This document shows positions 17,750 through 25,181 of a stretch of 64,000 nucleotides of DNA, in pieces. Under the pieces are notes generated by a model that saw nothing but the letters and a program-made list of their open reading frames with translations, had not been told where the DNA came from and ran no database searches. Position 1 is the stretch's first letter. Every line of letters starts with the position of its first letter. Source of the stretch: an uncultured Neglectibacter sp. (lineage in GTDB: Bacteria > Bacillota > Clostridia > Oscillospirales > Acutalibacteraceae). Location: positions 24,962 to 88,961 of the forward strand of contig CANSKS010000006.1 of the NCBI GenBank assembly GCA_947647615.1. The letters are read 5' to 3'. The position numbers and the translations under genes are program-made.

Positions 17750-19072
17750 ATGGAGTGGGTTGAACTTATCGATGTAGAGTATGGGGAATGTGTGGTACTG
17801 GGCGGAAAAAACCACAATATGCTTATGGTAGACTGCGGCAGCATGAACCAGAAGCTTCGGGATGGCGACCTGCCTATGGACCTGCTTTTCGGCCAGATCG
17901 CAGAGCGGTATGAAACCTTCCTCGACAGGTATTTCCTACTCACCCATTACCACCGGGATCATCTTTGTGGGTTTAAAAAGATTTTGGAAGCCCGGCCCGG
18001 CTATTTTACCCGCATTTTTCTTCCCGCCACCCCTATGACAGCCAGGGGCGTTCCCCTGCTGCTGGAATTCGCGCTGTTTGCTTTTCTGTTCCTTCCCCCT
18101 CAAACCGATTGCGCCCAGATCAACACCTCATGTGTGAAAATATTCCAGTACCTGGAGCAAAAAGCCGGAGCCGACAGGATCTTTACCCTTTCCGCCGGAG
18201 ATCTGTTTTCCTTTGATGGGGTGGATTACCGTGTCCTCTGGCCTCAAACGGAACGCTTTCCTTTCCCGCCGGAGCTTGTGGAAGCCCTGGAAAAACTAAA
18301 CATACTGTTTTCCTCTCCCTTCCTTCCGGAAGCGGCTTCCAGGTTTCTTCGATTGAAAAAAGAATTTTTGAACCTTTATGTGACATGCTCCCGGGCTTTT
18401 TCTATTTCTGCCCGCGCTCTTCCGGATGTCCGGCGGCAAGCTCTCGTCCGGTTGGAAGATACTCTGCGGGAGCTGGAAGGCCTGCGGGAGGAGCTTTCCC
18501 TGTGCGCAAACGCCCACGACGCCCGGGAAATTTTGCAGGATCCTTTGAACGCTGCCGCTTTTTCCGATTGCCTCAACGCCTCCTCCCTGGTATTTCACAA
18601 CCTGCGGAAAAAGGAGGCTGGCCCGGAAGATATTCTAATGACCGGTGATATTCCTCCGGAAATTTTAGAAAGCCTGCAAGACCAGCTTTACGACGGCTAT
18701 TACATCTTAAAAGCACCCCACCACGGTACGGCTTCCGGGTGGAGCCCCATGTTTTCTGACATGAGTGCCGCTCATATCCTCATCAGCAATGGGGAATACC
18801 ACGCCGGCGGTGCCATTGCCCAACCTTATATTGACCTGTCCAATTCTGTACGCCACTGCACCAGTTCTCGGGCCTGCAAATGGTTTTTTGCTTCGGAGGC
18901 CTGTTGTAACCGGCTCACCTATTGCTTTGATCAAACAATAGGGCCAGGGCTTGTGCTCAAGTGCCCCGCTGTATGGCAGGGCACCGGAAAGGCCGGCTGC
19001 AAAATTCGGGTGATCACTCATGCCAAAGAACGTTCCTGCATTTGTGAACCACAAACTAAATATTTTCAATAA
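17750..19072 (+). CDS. Metallo-beta-lactamase-fold hydrolase, ComEC-C-terminal-like
   Basis: 440 residues, no signal peptide. The metal motif HxHxDH is present as THYHRDHLCG near residue 65; later acidic and His ligands fit MTGDIPP and APHHGT, the latter typical of ComEC/Rec2 C-terminal nuclease-like domains. A large helical insertion (about 170-290) separates the two halves. The substrate is unknown; nucleic acid or phosphodiester are possibilities. The ATG at 17750 is preferred over 17735 because GGAGG lies 8 bases upstream. Likely one transcript with the MORN gene. Confidence 0.75.
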   Translation: MEWVELIDVEYGECVVLGGKNHNMLMVDCGSMNQKLRDGDLPMDLLFGQIAERYETFLDRYFLLTHYHRDHLCGFKKILEARPGYFTRIFLPATPMTARGVPLLLEFALFAFLFLPPQTDCAQINTSCVKIFQYLEQKAGADRIFTLSAGDLFSFDGVDYRVLWPQTERFPFPPELVEALEKLNILFSSPFLPEAASRFLRLKKEFLNLYVTCSRAFSISARALPDVRRQALVRLEDTLRELEGLREELSLCANAHDAREILQDPLNAAAFSDCLNASSLVFHNLRKKEAGPEDILMTGDIPPEILESLQDQLYDGYYILKAPHHGTASGWSPMFSDMSAAHILISNGEYHAGGAIAQPYIDLSNSVRHCTSSRACKWFFASEACCNRLTYCFDQTIGPGLVLKCPAVWQGTGKAGCKIRVITHAKERSCICEPQTKYFQ

Positions 19073-19077
19073 TTCTA

Positions 19078-19105
19078 TTCCCGTTCCCAAATAGGGGAAC
19101 GGGAA
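19078..19105 (+). other. Intergenic hairpin without T tract
   Basis: Perfect 11-bp stem TTCCCGTTCCC (19078-19088) / GGGAACGGGAA (19095-19105), 6-base loop, just before the ABC exporter ribosome site. With no T run it is more likely an mRNA-processing or stability element than a terminator. Confidence 0.6.
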
Positions 19106-19127
19106 GAACTATGGGAGGAAATAAAGA

Positions 19128-20888
19128 ATGGGATTCACCACACGTTTAATCCTAATGGCAAAGCGCCATTGGGGCACTTTGCTTTTTGCCAGTCTTGGCA
19201 TTATCGGGGCGGCGCTGCTGAACCTGGCTACCCCGGAAATTGTACGCCGGTTAACCGCTTCTTTGGAGCAGCCCGGCGGGGTAGCCGTCAATTCCCTTAT
19301 CTTTTTTGTGATCGTCCTGGTGGCGGCTTACCTGCTTCGGGCAATTTGCAGGTTTATCAGCCTGGCTATCAGCCACTTGGCAGCCTGGCGTTTTGTGCCG
19401 GAGCTTACTTTGACTGTTTACGACAAGCTTCAAAGCCTTTCTATGGGCTATTTCCAGGACAAGCAGACCGGGGAGCTCATGAGCCGCATGGTAAACGACA
19501 CCCGGCAAATTGAGGTGTTGGTAGCCCATGCCCTGCCCGACTTGGTCAGCAATGTGCTCATTGTGGTGAGCGTGGCTGTTATGCTGTTTTTCATCAACTG
19601 GCAGCTGGCCCTTTTAACCCTCATCCCCGTGCCTTTGGTGGTACTGGTGGGCGGCCAGTTTTCCAAACGGGTAGCTCCTCTGTTCCGGATTAACCAGCAG
19701 GTGTTAGGAGAGCTCAACGGCGTTTTGCAGGATAACCTTTCGGGTATGAAGGAGATTCAAACCTTCGGCCAGGAAAAAACCGAGCACGAAAAAATGGTGA
19801 AACGCTGCAAGCGGTATTCCGACGTAAACATCCGTGCCAACTTTGCCAACGCTTTTTTTAACCCCGGCATTGAATTCCTCACCTCTTTGGGTACTGTGAT
19901 CGTGGTTGGCATTGGGGGCTGGATGGCCTCCCAACAGGCCATGGCCGTTTCCGACGTAGTGGGCTTTTTGATGTATTTGAGCCTTTTTTACCAGCCATTG
20001 GCCATTCTGGCCCGGCTGGTGGAAGACGTGCAGATGGCTTATGCCAGCGCCGTGCGGGTTTTCGATATTTTGGATGCTGAATCCGGCGTAAAGGAAAGTC
20101 CCGAAGCCAAGGCGCTGGTTTCTTCCGGCGGCAGAGTCAGCTTTGAGCATGTGGCTTTCCGCTACCAAGAGGAGGAGCCCGTACTGGAGGATATCTGCTT
20201 TACTGCCGCCCCGGGGCAGATGCTGGCCATTGTAGGTCCCACCGGTGTGGGAAAATCTACGGTGATCGCCCTGCTGGAACGGTTTTACGACCCCACCTCC
20301 GGCAAGGTTACCATCGACGGCCAAGATATCAAAACCGTCACTTTGGATTCTCTGCGCAGCCAGATTTCCCTGGTACCTCAAGATACCTTCCTGTTTAACG
20401 GCACCATTGCCCAGAACATCGCCTACGGTATGCCCGACGCCACCTTGGAACAGATTACCCAGGCTGCTTCCGCGGCCCGGGCCGACGGCTTTATTCGGGA
20501 AATGCCTCAAGGCTATAACACTGTGGTGGGTGAACGGGGCTTCCGGCTTTCCGGCGGCCAAAAGCAGCGCCTGGCTATTGCCAGAGCCGTGCTGCGGAAG
20601 ACGCCCATTTTGGTGCTGGACGAAGCCACATCCGCGGTAGATACAGAAACCGAATGCGAGATACAAGCCGCCATTGAACAGCTTTCCGGCTCCCGTACCA
20701 TCATCGTAATCGCTCACCGGCTTTCCACTGTTATGCGGGCCGACCAAATTCTGGTGCTCCATAACGGGAAGATCGCCGAACAGGGTACCCACGACGAGCT
20801 GTTGCAGCAGGACGGCATTTATGCAAAGCTTTGCCACGTTCAGCAGCTTCAGGAGCAAACTTTGCAATTCTTAGGCGGAAGCCTGTAA
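19128..20888 (+). CDS. ABC exporter, fused membrane and ATPase domains
   Basis: 586 residues: six membrane helices (1-310) followed by an ATPase domain with Walker A GPTGVGKST, signature LSGGQKQR, Walker B ILVLDEATS and the switch His in IAHRLST. It is a half-transporter of the multidrug/lipid exporter type and would work as a homodimer, since no partner half is adjacent. GGAGG lies 9 bases before the ATG. The substrate cannot be told; the decarboxylase gene starts 22 bases after its stop. Confidence 0.92.
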   Translation: MGFTTRLILMAKRHWGTLLFASLGIIGAALLNLATPEIVRRLTASLEQPGGVAVNSLIFFVIVLVAAYLLRAICRFISLAISHLAAWRFVPELTLTVYDKLQSLSMGYFQDKQTGELMSRMVNDTRQIEVLVAHALPDLVSNVLIVVSVAVMLFFINWQLALLTLIPVPLVVLVGGQFSKRVAPLFRINQQVLGELNGVLQDNLSGMKEIQTFGQEKTEHEKMVKRCKRYSDVNIRANFANAFFNPGIEFLTSLGTVIVVGIGGWMASQQAMAVSDVVGFLMYLSLFYQPLAILARLVEDVQMAYASAVRVFDILDAESGVKESPEAKALVSSGGRVSFEHVAFRYQEEEPVLEDICFTAAPGQMLAIVGPTGVGKSTVIALLERFYDPTSGKVTIDGQDIKTVTLDSLRSQISLVPQDTFLFNGTIAQNIAYGMPDATLEQITQAASAARADGFIREMPQGYNTVVGERGFRLSGGQKQRLAIARAVLRKTPILVLDEATSAVDTETECEIQAAIEQLSGSRTIIVIAHRLSTVMRADQILVLHNGKIAEQGTHDELLQQDGIYAKLCHVQQLQEQTLQFLGGSL

Positions 20889-20910
20889 AAAGCCTCACAA
20901 GGAGCACAAT

Positions 20911-22344
20911 TTGAACGAACATTTGCTGCAATCTCAATTGAGCGAATATGCAAATTCCATCACGCCCTTACACATGCCCGGGCACAAGCGAAAGGACGGG
21001 CCTGTTCCGGGACTCCCCTACGAATGGGATGTCACGGAGGTTCCGGGCACCGACGACCTCCACGACCCCCAAGGAATTTTGGCCCAGGCCATGGAACGCA
21101 CCGCCCGCCTGTTCGGCGCAAAAAAGACCTGGTACCTGGTAAACGGGAGCACCGGCGGTTTACTTGCCTCTGTTCGGGCATTGGCGCCTTACGGCAGCCA
21201 GGTGATTGTGGCCAGGAACTGCCACAAGGCTGTTTATCACGCTTTGGAGCTGGGGAACCTTACTGCTCATTGGCTGCTGCCTCCCCTTCTGGCAGGCTTT
21301 AACATTTACGGGGGCATTCCGGCCGCTTCGGTAGAAACGGCTTTAAAGCTTTGCCCAAAAGCCAAATGCGTCATTCTCACAAGTCCCACCTACGAAGGGG
21401 TTCTTTCCGATGTGGCTGCCATCGCCCGGCTCTGCCACCGGCAGGGGATCCCCCTGCTGGTGGATGAAGCTCACGGCGCCCACTTAGGCTTGTTTCCCGC
21501 CAGCGGTTTCCCGCCGGGAGCCCTGTCCCAGGGGGCGGATGTGGTGGTGCAAAGCGCCCACAAAACCTTGCCCAGCCTCACCCAAACGGCTCTGCTCCAT
21601 TGGAATTCCCAACTGGTGGCCTCGGAAGCTCTCTCCCGGCAGCTTTCCGTTTTCGAGACCAGTTCCCCTTCTTACCCCCTAATGGCCTCCTTAGACGGCT
21701 GTACCGGGCTTCTGCAAAACCGAGGGGAGGCCCTGTTTTCCGCTTGGGCCAGGGCTCTTGCCCGGTTCGACGAAAAAGCCAAAAAGCTTTGCCGCTTTCA
21801 GGTACTGTGCCACGGGAACGACGAACCGGCAAACCATCCCGGCCTGTTTGCCTACGACAAAAGCAAGCTGCTGGTGAACTGCCGCGGCATTGGAGCAACG
21901 GGAAACGCGGTAGCCGAAGCCCTGCGAAGCCGCTTCCTGTTTGAAACAGAAATGGCCCAGGGGCAAAACCTGCTGGCCATGACGGGCCTTTCCGACGGGC
22001 CCCAGCTTTTGGAAAACTTTGGGGAGGCACTGTTACAGTTGGAAAAAGAGGCTTTCCCCCACTTCGAGCAGGCCCTTCCCCTGCTTTTGCCAAAGCCGGG
22101 AAAAGCCTGCCTTTCCATTGCGGAGGCGCTGGCCCGCCCCCAAAAAGAAATTCCCCTTGCCACTGCCGCCGGGGAGGTTGCCGGGGAATATGTGTTCACC
22201 TACCCGCCCGGAGTGCCCCTGCTGGCCCCCGGGGAAACGGTAACCAAGGAATTTTTGGCTGCCGCAAAAGCCTTGGAGGCCCAGGGCAGCCGCCTGCGCT
22301 TTTCCCATGGCAAAGGCCGGGGATATCTGCGGGTTGTCACTTGA
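20911..22344 (+). CDS. PLP-dependent Orn/Lys/Arg decarboxylase family protein (SpeA/YaaO-like)
   Basis: 477 residues, matching the short Bacillus-type arginine/lysine decarboxylases rather than the 700-residue enterobacterial ones. Motifs: PLHMPGHKR at the N-terminus, VDEAHGAHLG with the cofactor Asp, and QSAHKTLPSLTQ with the Lys that binds pyridoxal phosphate. It would yield agmatine, cadaverine or putrescine. The start is TTG at 20911 with AGGAG six bases away. The substrate is not decided by sequence. The promoter of scfA overlaps its stop codon. Confidence 0.88.
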   Translation: MNEHLLQSQLSEYANSITPLHMPGHKRKDGPVPGLPYEWDVTEVPGTDDLHDPQGILAQAMERTARLFGAKKTWYLVNGSTGGLLASVRALAPYGSQVIVARNCHKAVYHALELGNLTAHWLLPPLLAGFNIYGGIPAASVETALKLCPKAKCVILTSPTYEGVLSDVAAIARLCHRQGIPLLVDEAHGAHLGLFPASGFPPGALSQGADVVVQSAHKTLPSLTQTALLHWNSQLVASEALSRQLSVFETSSPSYPLMASLDGCTGLLQNRGEALFSAWARALARFDEKAKKLCRFQVLCHGNDEPANHPGLFAYDKSKLLVNCRGIGATGNAVAEALRSRFLFETEMAQGQNLLAMTGLSDGPQLLENFGEALLQLEKEAFPHFEQALPLLLPKPGKACLSIAEALARPQKEIPLATAAGEVAGEYVFTYPPGVPLLAPGETVTKEFLAAAKALEAQGSRLRFSHGKGRGYLRVVT

Positions 22345-22369
22345 CACCTGCCTGAGATTCGTATATACT
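22341..22369 (+). promoter_or_regulatory. Consensus promoter of scfA
   Basis: TTGACA (22341-22346), 17-base spacer, TATACT (22364-22369). The -35 overlaps the stop of the decarboxylase gene. It is among the strongest promoter matches in the window. Confidence 0.85.
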
Positions 22370-22402
22370 AAGGCTATTACAGTGACAAAGGAGGTATGTT
22401 TT

Positions 22403-22555
22403 ATGGAGCATATTAAAACATTAAATACGAGGGACCTGGCGGAAAGTGCCGTAAAGGGCGGCTGTGGGGAATGCCAAACCTCTTGCCAGAGCGCCTGTAA
22501 GACCAGCTGCGGCATTGCCAACCAGCAGTGCGAAAAGGCCGGCGAAAAAGAATAA
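22403..22555 (+). CDS. scfA: SCIFF peptide (six cysteines in forty-five), ranthipeptide precursor
   Basis: 50 residues with the near-invariant SCIFF core: MEHIKTLNTRDLAESAVKGG leads into CGECQTSCQSACKTSC and a sixth Cys in NQQCEK. SCIFF peptides are found across Clostridia and are crosslinked by thioethers from Cys to partner residues by the adjacent radical-SAM protein. Reported roles of the mature products are linked to quorum-type signalling, but this is not general. AAAGGAGG is 8 bases before the ATG, and the promoter is near-consensus, so high expression is expected. It is easily missed because of its length. Confidence 0.95.
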   Translation: MEHIKTLNTRDLAESAVKGGCGECQTSCQSACKTSCGIANQQCEKAGEKE

Positions 22556-22689
22556 TTTGGCTAAAAGCCCCCTGTTCCCCTCCCTTCCGGAACCGCAGGG
22601 AAGCCTTTACGCTTGGCCGAGGCCGGAGTTCGATGGCAGGCTGCATAAAGCTTCCCAAAAGTATTTCCTGGTGGTGAATAAGGGCTTTG

Positions 22690-22730
22690 ATATGCCGGAA
22701 CGTGAGTTTTTGCGTTCCGGCATATTTCTT
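22690..22730 (+). terminator. Attenuator-like hairpin between scfA and scfB
   Basis: Perfect 13-bp stem ATATGCCGGAACG (22690-22702) / CGTTCCGGCATAT (22713-22725), then TTCTT. It ends 20 bases before the scfB start, so partial readthrough would give more peptide than maturase mRNA. Confidence 0.75.
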
Positions 22731-22749
22731 CTATGGAGGTTACAGATTT

Positions 22750-24135
22750 ATGATCCATCAATACCGCTTAAACGGTTATAACATTGTACTGGACATTGCC
22801 AGCGGAAGCGTCCACGTGGTAGATGAACCCGCCTACCAAGCCATTGCCCTGTTAGACCAGGGGCTTTCCAAAAAAGAGGTGAAAGACCGGCTTTTAGAAA
22901 GCAAGGTGGGAACAGAGGCGGAGCTTTCCGCCTGTTTGGAAGACATTGCGGAGCTCCAGGCCCAGGGCCAGCTGTTTTCGGAAGACACCTACGCAGGCAA
23001 GGCCTTTGACTATAAAAACAGGAGCACTGCCGTGAAAGCCCTATGCCTTCATGTTTCTCATGCCTGTAATTTAGACTGCGAATATTGCTTTGCCGCCCAA
23101 GGGAAATTCCATGGCCAACAAGCCCTCATGAGCTTTGAAACGGGAAAACGGGCCCTGGACTTCCTGGTAGAAAACTCCCAAGGCCGCCGGAACCTGGAAG
23201 TGGACTTTTTTGGCGGGGAACCTCTGCTGAACTTTGAAGTTTGCAAGCAGCTGGTGGCCTATGCCAGGAGCATAGAACAGGAAAAAGGCAAAAACTTCCG
23301 CTTTACCCTTACCACCAACGGGGTTGGCATCACCGACGAAGTGATAGATTGGGCCAACCGGGAATGCCATAATGTGGTATTGAGCCTGGACGGCCGCCGG
23401 GAAGTAAACGACAGGTTCCGAAAAGACATTACCGGGAAAGGCAGCTACGACACCATTGTGCCAAAATTCCAGAAGTTCGTGGCCTCCCGGGGCGGAAAAA
23501 ACTATTACATGCGGGGCACCTTTACCCATTACAATACCAATTTCACCCAGGACCTGTTCCACATGGCGGACGATTTGGGCTTTACCGAGCTTTCCATGGA
23601 GCCGGTGGTGGCAAAGCCCGGGGATCCCTGCGCCCTGACAAAAGAAGACCTCCCCACCCTGCTTTCGGAATATGAGCTTTTGGCCAAAGACATGATTCGC
23701 CGGGAAAAACTGGGAAAGCCCATCACCTTTTACCATTACATGCTGGACCTTTCCCATGGGCCCTGCATTTATAAAAGAATTTCCGGCTGCGGTTCCGGCA
23801 CGGAGTATATGGCCGTCACCCCTTGGGGAGACCTGTACCCCTGCCACCAGTTTGTTGGAGAGGAACGCTTTAAGCTGGGAAACATTTGGGATGGCGTCAC
23901 TAACACCTCTTTGCGGGATGAATTTAAGCTTTGCAATGTTTATGCCCGCCCTGCCTGCCAGGACTGCTGGGCAAAGCTCTATTGTTCCGGTGGCTGCGCC
24001 GCCAATGCCTTCCACGCCCAAGGGGACATCCATGGGATTTATGAATATGGCTGCGAGATTTTCCGCAAGCGCATGGAATGCGCTATTATGATAAAGGTGG
24101 CGGAGGCCATGGATCCTGAACTGGCAAAGGCATAA
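22750..24135 (+). CDS. scfB: Thioether-forming SCIFF peptide maturase (radical SAM, SPASM)
   Basis: 461 residues. It installs Cys-derived thioether bonds in the ScfA peptide. Domains: an N-terminal peptide-recognition region of PqqD type (about 1-85), the radical-SAM barrel with the CxxxCxxC cluster motif in HACNLDCEYCFA (about residue 105), and a C-terminal SPASM domain with Cys in ISGCGSG, LYPCHQF, CQDCWAKLYCSGGCAAN and YGCEIF, ligating extra [4Fe-4S] clusters. The ATG at 22750 is chosen over an upstream extension because GGAGGT precedes it by about 10 bases and the extension crosses the hairpin. Confidence 0.95.
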   Translation: MIHQYRLNGYNIVLDIASGSVHVVDEPAYQAIALLDQGLSKKEVKDRLLESKVGTEAELSACLEDIAELQAQGQLFSEDTYAGKAFDYKNRSTAVKALCLHVSHACNLDCEYCFAAQGKFHGQQALMSFETGKRALDFLVENSQGRRNLEVDFFGGEPLLNFEVCKQLVAYARSIEQEKGKNFRFTLTTNGVGITDEVIDWANRECHNVVLSLDGRREVNDRFRKDITGKGSYDTIVPKFQKFVASRGGKNYYMRGTFTHYNTNFTQDLFHMADDLGFTELSMEPVVAKPGDPCALTKEDLPTLLSEYELLAKDMIRREKLGKPITFYHYMLDLSHGPCIYKRISGCGSGTEYMAVTPWGDLYPCHQFVGEERFKLGNIWDGVTNTSLRDEFKLCNVYARPACQDCWAKLYCSGGCAANAFHAQGDIHGIYEYGCEIFRKRMECAIMIKVAEAMDPELAKA

Positions 24136-24237
24136 AAAACACATTTCCTTTCTTGCTCTGTTTGGGGGCCTGCCTTAGGCTATGGCGGCATAGGCCAGCC
24201 AAAAGGGAAAAAACCATCCGCAAAGCCGGGCTTTTGA

Positions 24238-24274
24238 AAGTGCCGGATACTTTTTTAAGTATCCGGCACTTTTT
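24238..24274 (+). terminator. Terminator of the scfAB operon
   Basis: Perfect 15-bp stem AAGTGCCGGATACTT (24238-24252) / AAGTATCCGGCACTT (24257-24271), 4-base loop, then TTTG. Confidence 0.9.
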
Positions 24275-24352
24275 GCGTTTCCAGTGGGCTTTTTTCCAGT
24301 ATTTTCGGGGGCCTTCCCCTGTTATTTCTAATATAAAGGCAAAAAATAAGAG

Positions 24353-24380
24353 AGTTTGGAAAAGTATACTTTTCCAAACT
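24353..24380. repeat. 28-bp perfect palindrome, copy 1
   Basis: AGTTTGGAAAAGTA followed by its exact reverse complement. A second, almost identical copy lies at 24468-24495. The rest of 24272-24624 has no gene that I can support. Confidence 0.9.
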
Positions 24381-24467
24381 GAGGGATTGGGGGGAAAATT
24401 TTTGCATTTTGCCCTTAACTTCTACCATATCTAGCCGAAATAGCTTTTGAAGGCACAAGAGAAAAAG

Positions 24468-24495
24468 AGTTTGGAAAAGCATACTTTTCCAAACT
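24468..24495. repeat. 28-bp palindrome, copy 2 (one mismatched pair)
   Basis: AGTTTGGAAAAGCA then TACTTTTCCAAACT; differs from copy 1 at one base (C for T near the centre). Both copies are followed by GAGG. It may be a mobile palindromic unit, an operator pair or a structured leader of csrA. Confidence 0.9.
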
Positions 24496-24624
24496 GAGGC
24501 AAGGGTTTTCCTCTGAATTTTTAGGAGTAAATTCCAATTCAGAAAATGAAAAACAAAATATTTCTGTGAATGAAAGCCTAAAATTTTGTGCCCAAAACTT
24601 CAAAGAAAAGGAAGGGAAGCAGGG

Positions 24625-24840
24625 ATGCTGGCATTGAGCGTCAAGGAAGGCGATTATGTGACCATAGGGCCGGATATTGTAGTGCAGGTGTTAAAGGTGG
24701 GAGAGCAGTTCCGCATTGCCATAGACGCCCCCAAAAGCCTGAATATCCGCCGGGGAAAGGTACACGAGGAGCTGGAAGGGGAAGCCCCAAAGGCCATCCA
24801 AAAGGTGAGGAAAAAGGCCCCAGTGAAGAGCAGGGCCTAG
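24625..24840 (+). CDS. csrA: Carbon storage/flagellin translation regulator CsrA
   Basis: 71 residues, typical for CsrA, a dimeric RNA-binding protein that blocks ribosome access at GGA motifs. The core matches: an initial beta strand MLALSVKEGDYVTIG, central VVQVLKV, and IAIDAPKSLNIRRGKV containing the RNA-contacting Arg region. The ATG at 24625 is preferred to an in-frame ATG at 24586 because CsrA begins MLxL and GGAAGGGAAG precedes it. In Bacillus it represses hag and is antagonised by FliW; here hag follows 341 bases later, but no fliW is in the window. Confidence 0.88.
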   Translation: MLALSVKEGDYVTIGPDIVVQVLKVGEQFRIAIDAPKSLNIRRGKVHEELEGEAPKAIQKVRKKAPVKSRA

Positions 24841-24935
24841 CCCATTCGCTGAACGGCAAGCTTCTAAGTTTTTCGTTGGCCGGTTCCTTTCGCGCAGGGA
24901 AAGCAGCTGCCTCACTTTGGTATTGCTATTGCGCA

Positions 24936-24987
24936 AGTAACAATCGGGGTCCGATTGTTACTAACAAATTTGCCTTACGGCAAATTT
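24936..24987. repeat. Two tandem hairpins between csrA and hag
   Basis: A 12-bp perfect inverted repeat AGTAACAATCGG (24936-24947) / CCGATTGTTACT (24951-24962), then a 9-bp one AAATTTGCC (24966-24974) / GGCAAATTT (24979-24987). Neither has a T tract. No gene is supported in 24841-25181. Confidence 0.8.
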
Positions 24988-25067
24988 CATCCCGGGGAGC
25001 CATTCCCTTTTAAGTTTATTTAGGTTTCACCCGGCTTCGCGGGCCGGTTGAGATATCAGCGCTTTTC

Positions 25068-25102
25068 AAAAGCCCGGAAAAGTCCGGCCGGGTTTTCCGG
25101 GC
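25068..25102 (+). other. Hairpin in the hag upstream region
   Basis: AAGCCCGGAAAA pairs with TTTTCCGGGCTT around a CCGG-rich loop. It is followed by GGGAAAAGC rather than Ts, so it is not a typical terminator. Confidence 0.65.
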
Positions 25103-25136
25103 TTGGGAAAAGCAAAACACAAAACTTATTAAAAAA

Positions 25137-25172
25137 CGGCGGTAAGGACGCCGCCGGAAAAACGAAAAGGAG
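25137..25172 (+). promoter_or_regulatory. Putative CsrA-binding leader of flagellin mRNA
   Basis: A 6-bp stem CGGCGG (25137-25142) / CCGCCG (25151-25156) presents AAGGAC in its 8-base loop (GGA at 25146-25148). The second GGA (25169-25171) is inside the Shine-Dalgarno AAAAGGAG. This is the two-site layout known from B. subtilis hag, with one GGA in a hairpin loop and one on the ribosome site. Binding is inferred. Confidence 0.7.
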
Positions 25173-25181
25173 TATTCGATT

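Noticed and set aside
16781..17815. 344-residue minus-strand frame
   Set aside because: Mirror of the MORN repeats; hydrophobic composition comes from the reverse of Gly/Asp/Asn codons.
19704..20867. 387-residue minus-strand frame
   Set aside because: Antisense to the ABC exporter ATPase domain; no domain of its own.
23071..24144. 357-residue minus-strand frame
   Set aside because: Antisense to scfB; product not protein-like.
24841..25181. Sigma-28 promoter for flagellin
   Set aside because: No convincing TAAA-N15-GCCGATAA match found; only weak partial matches.
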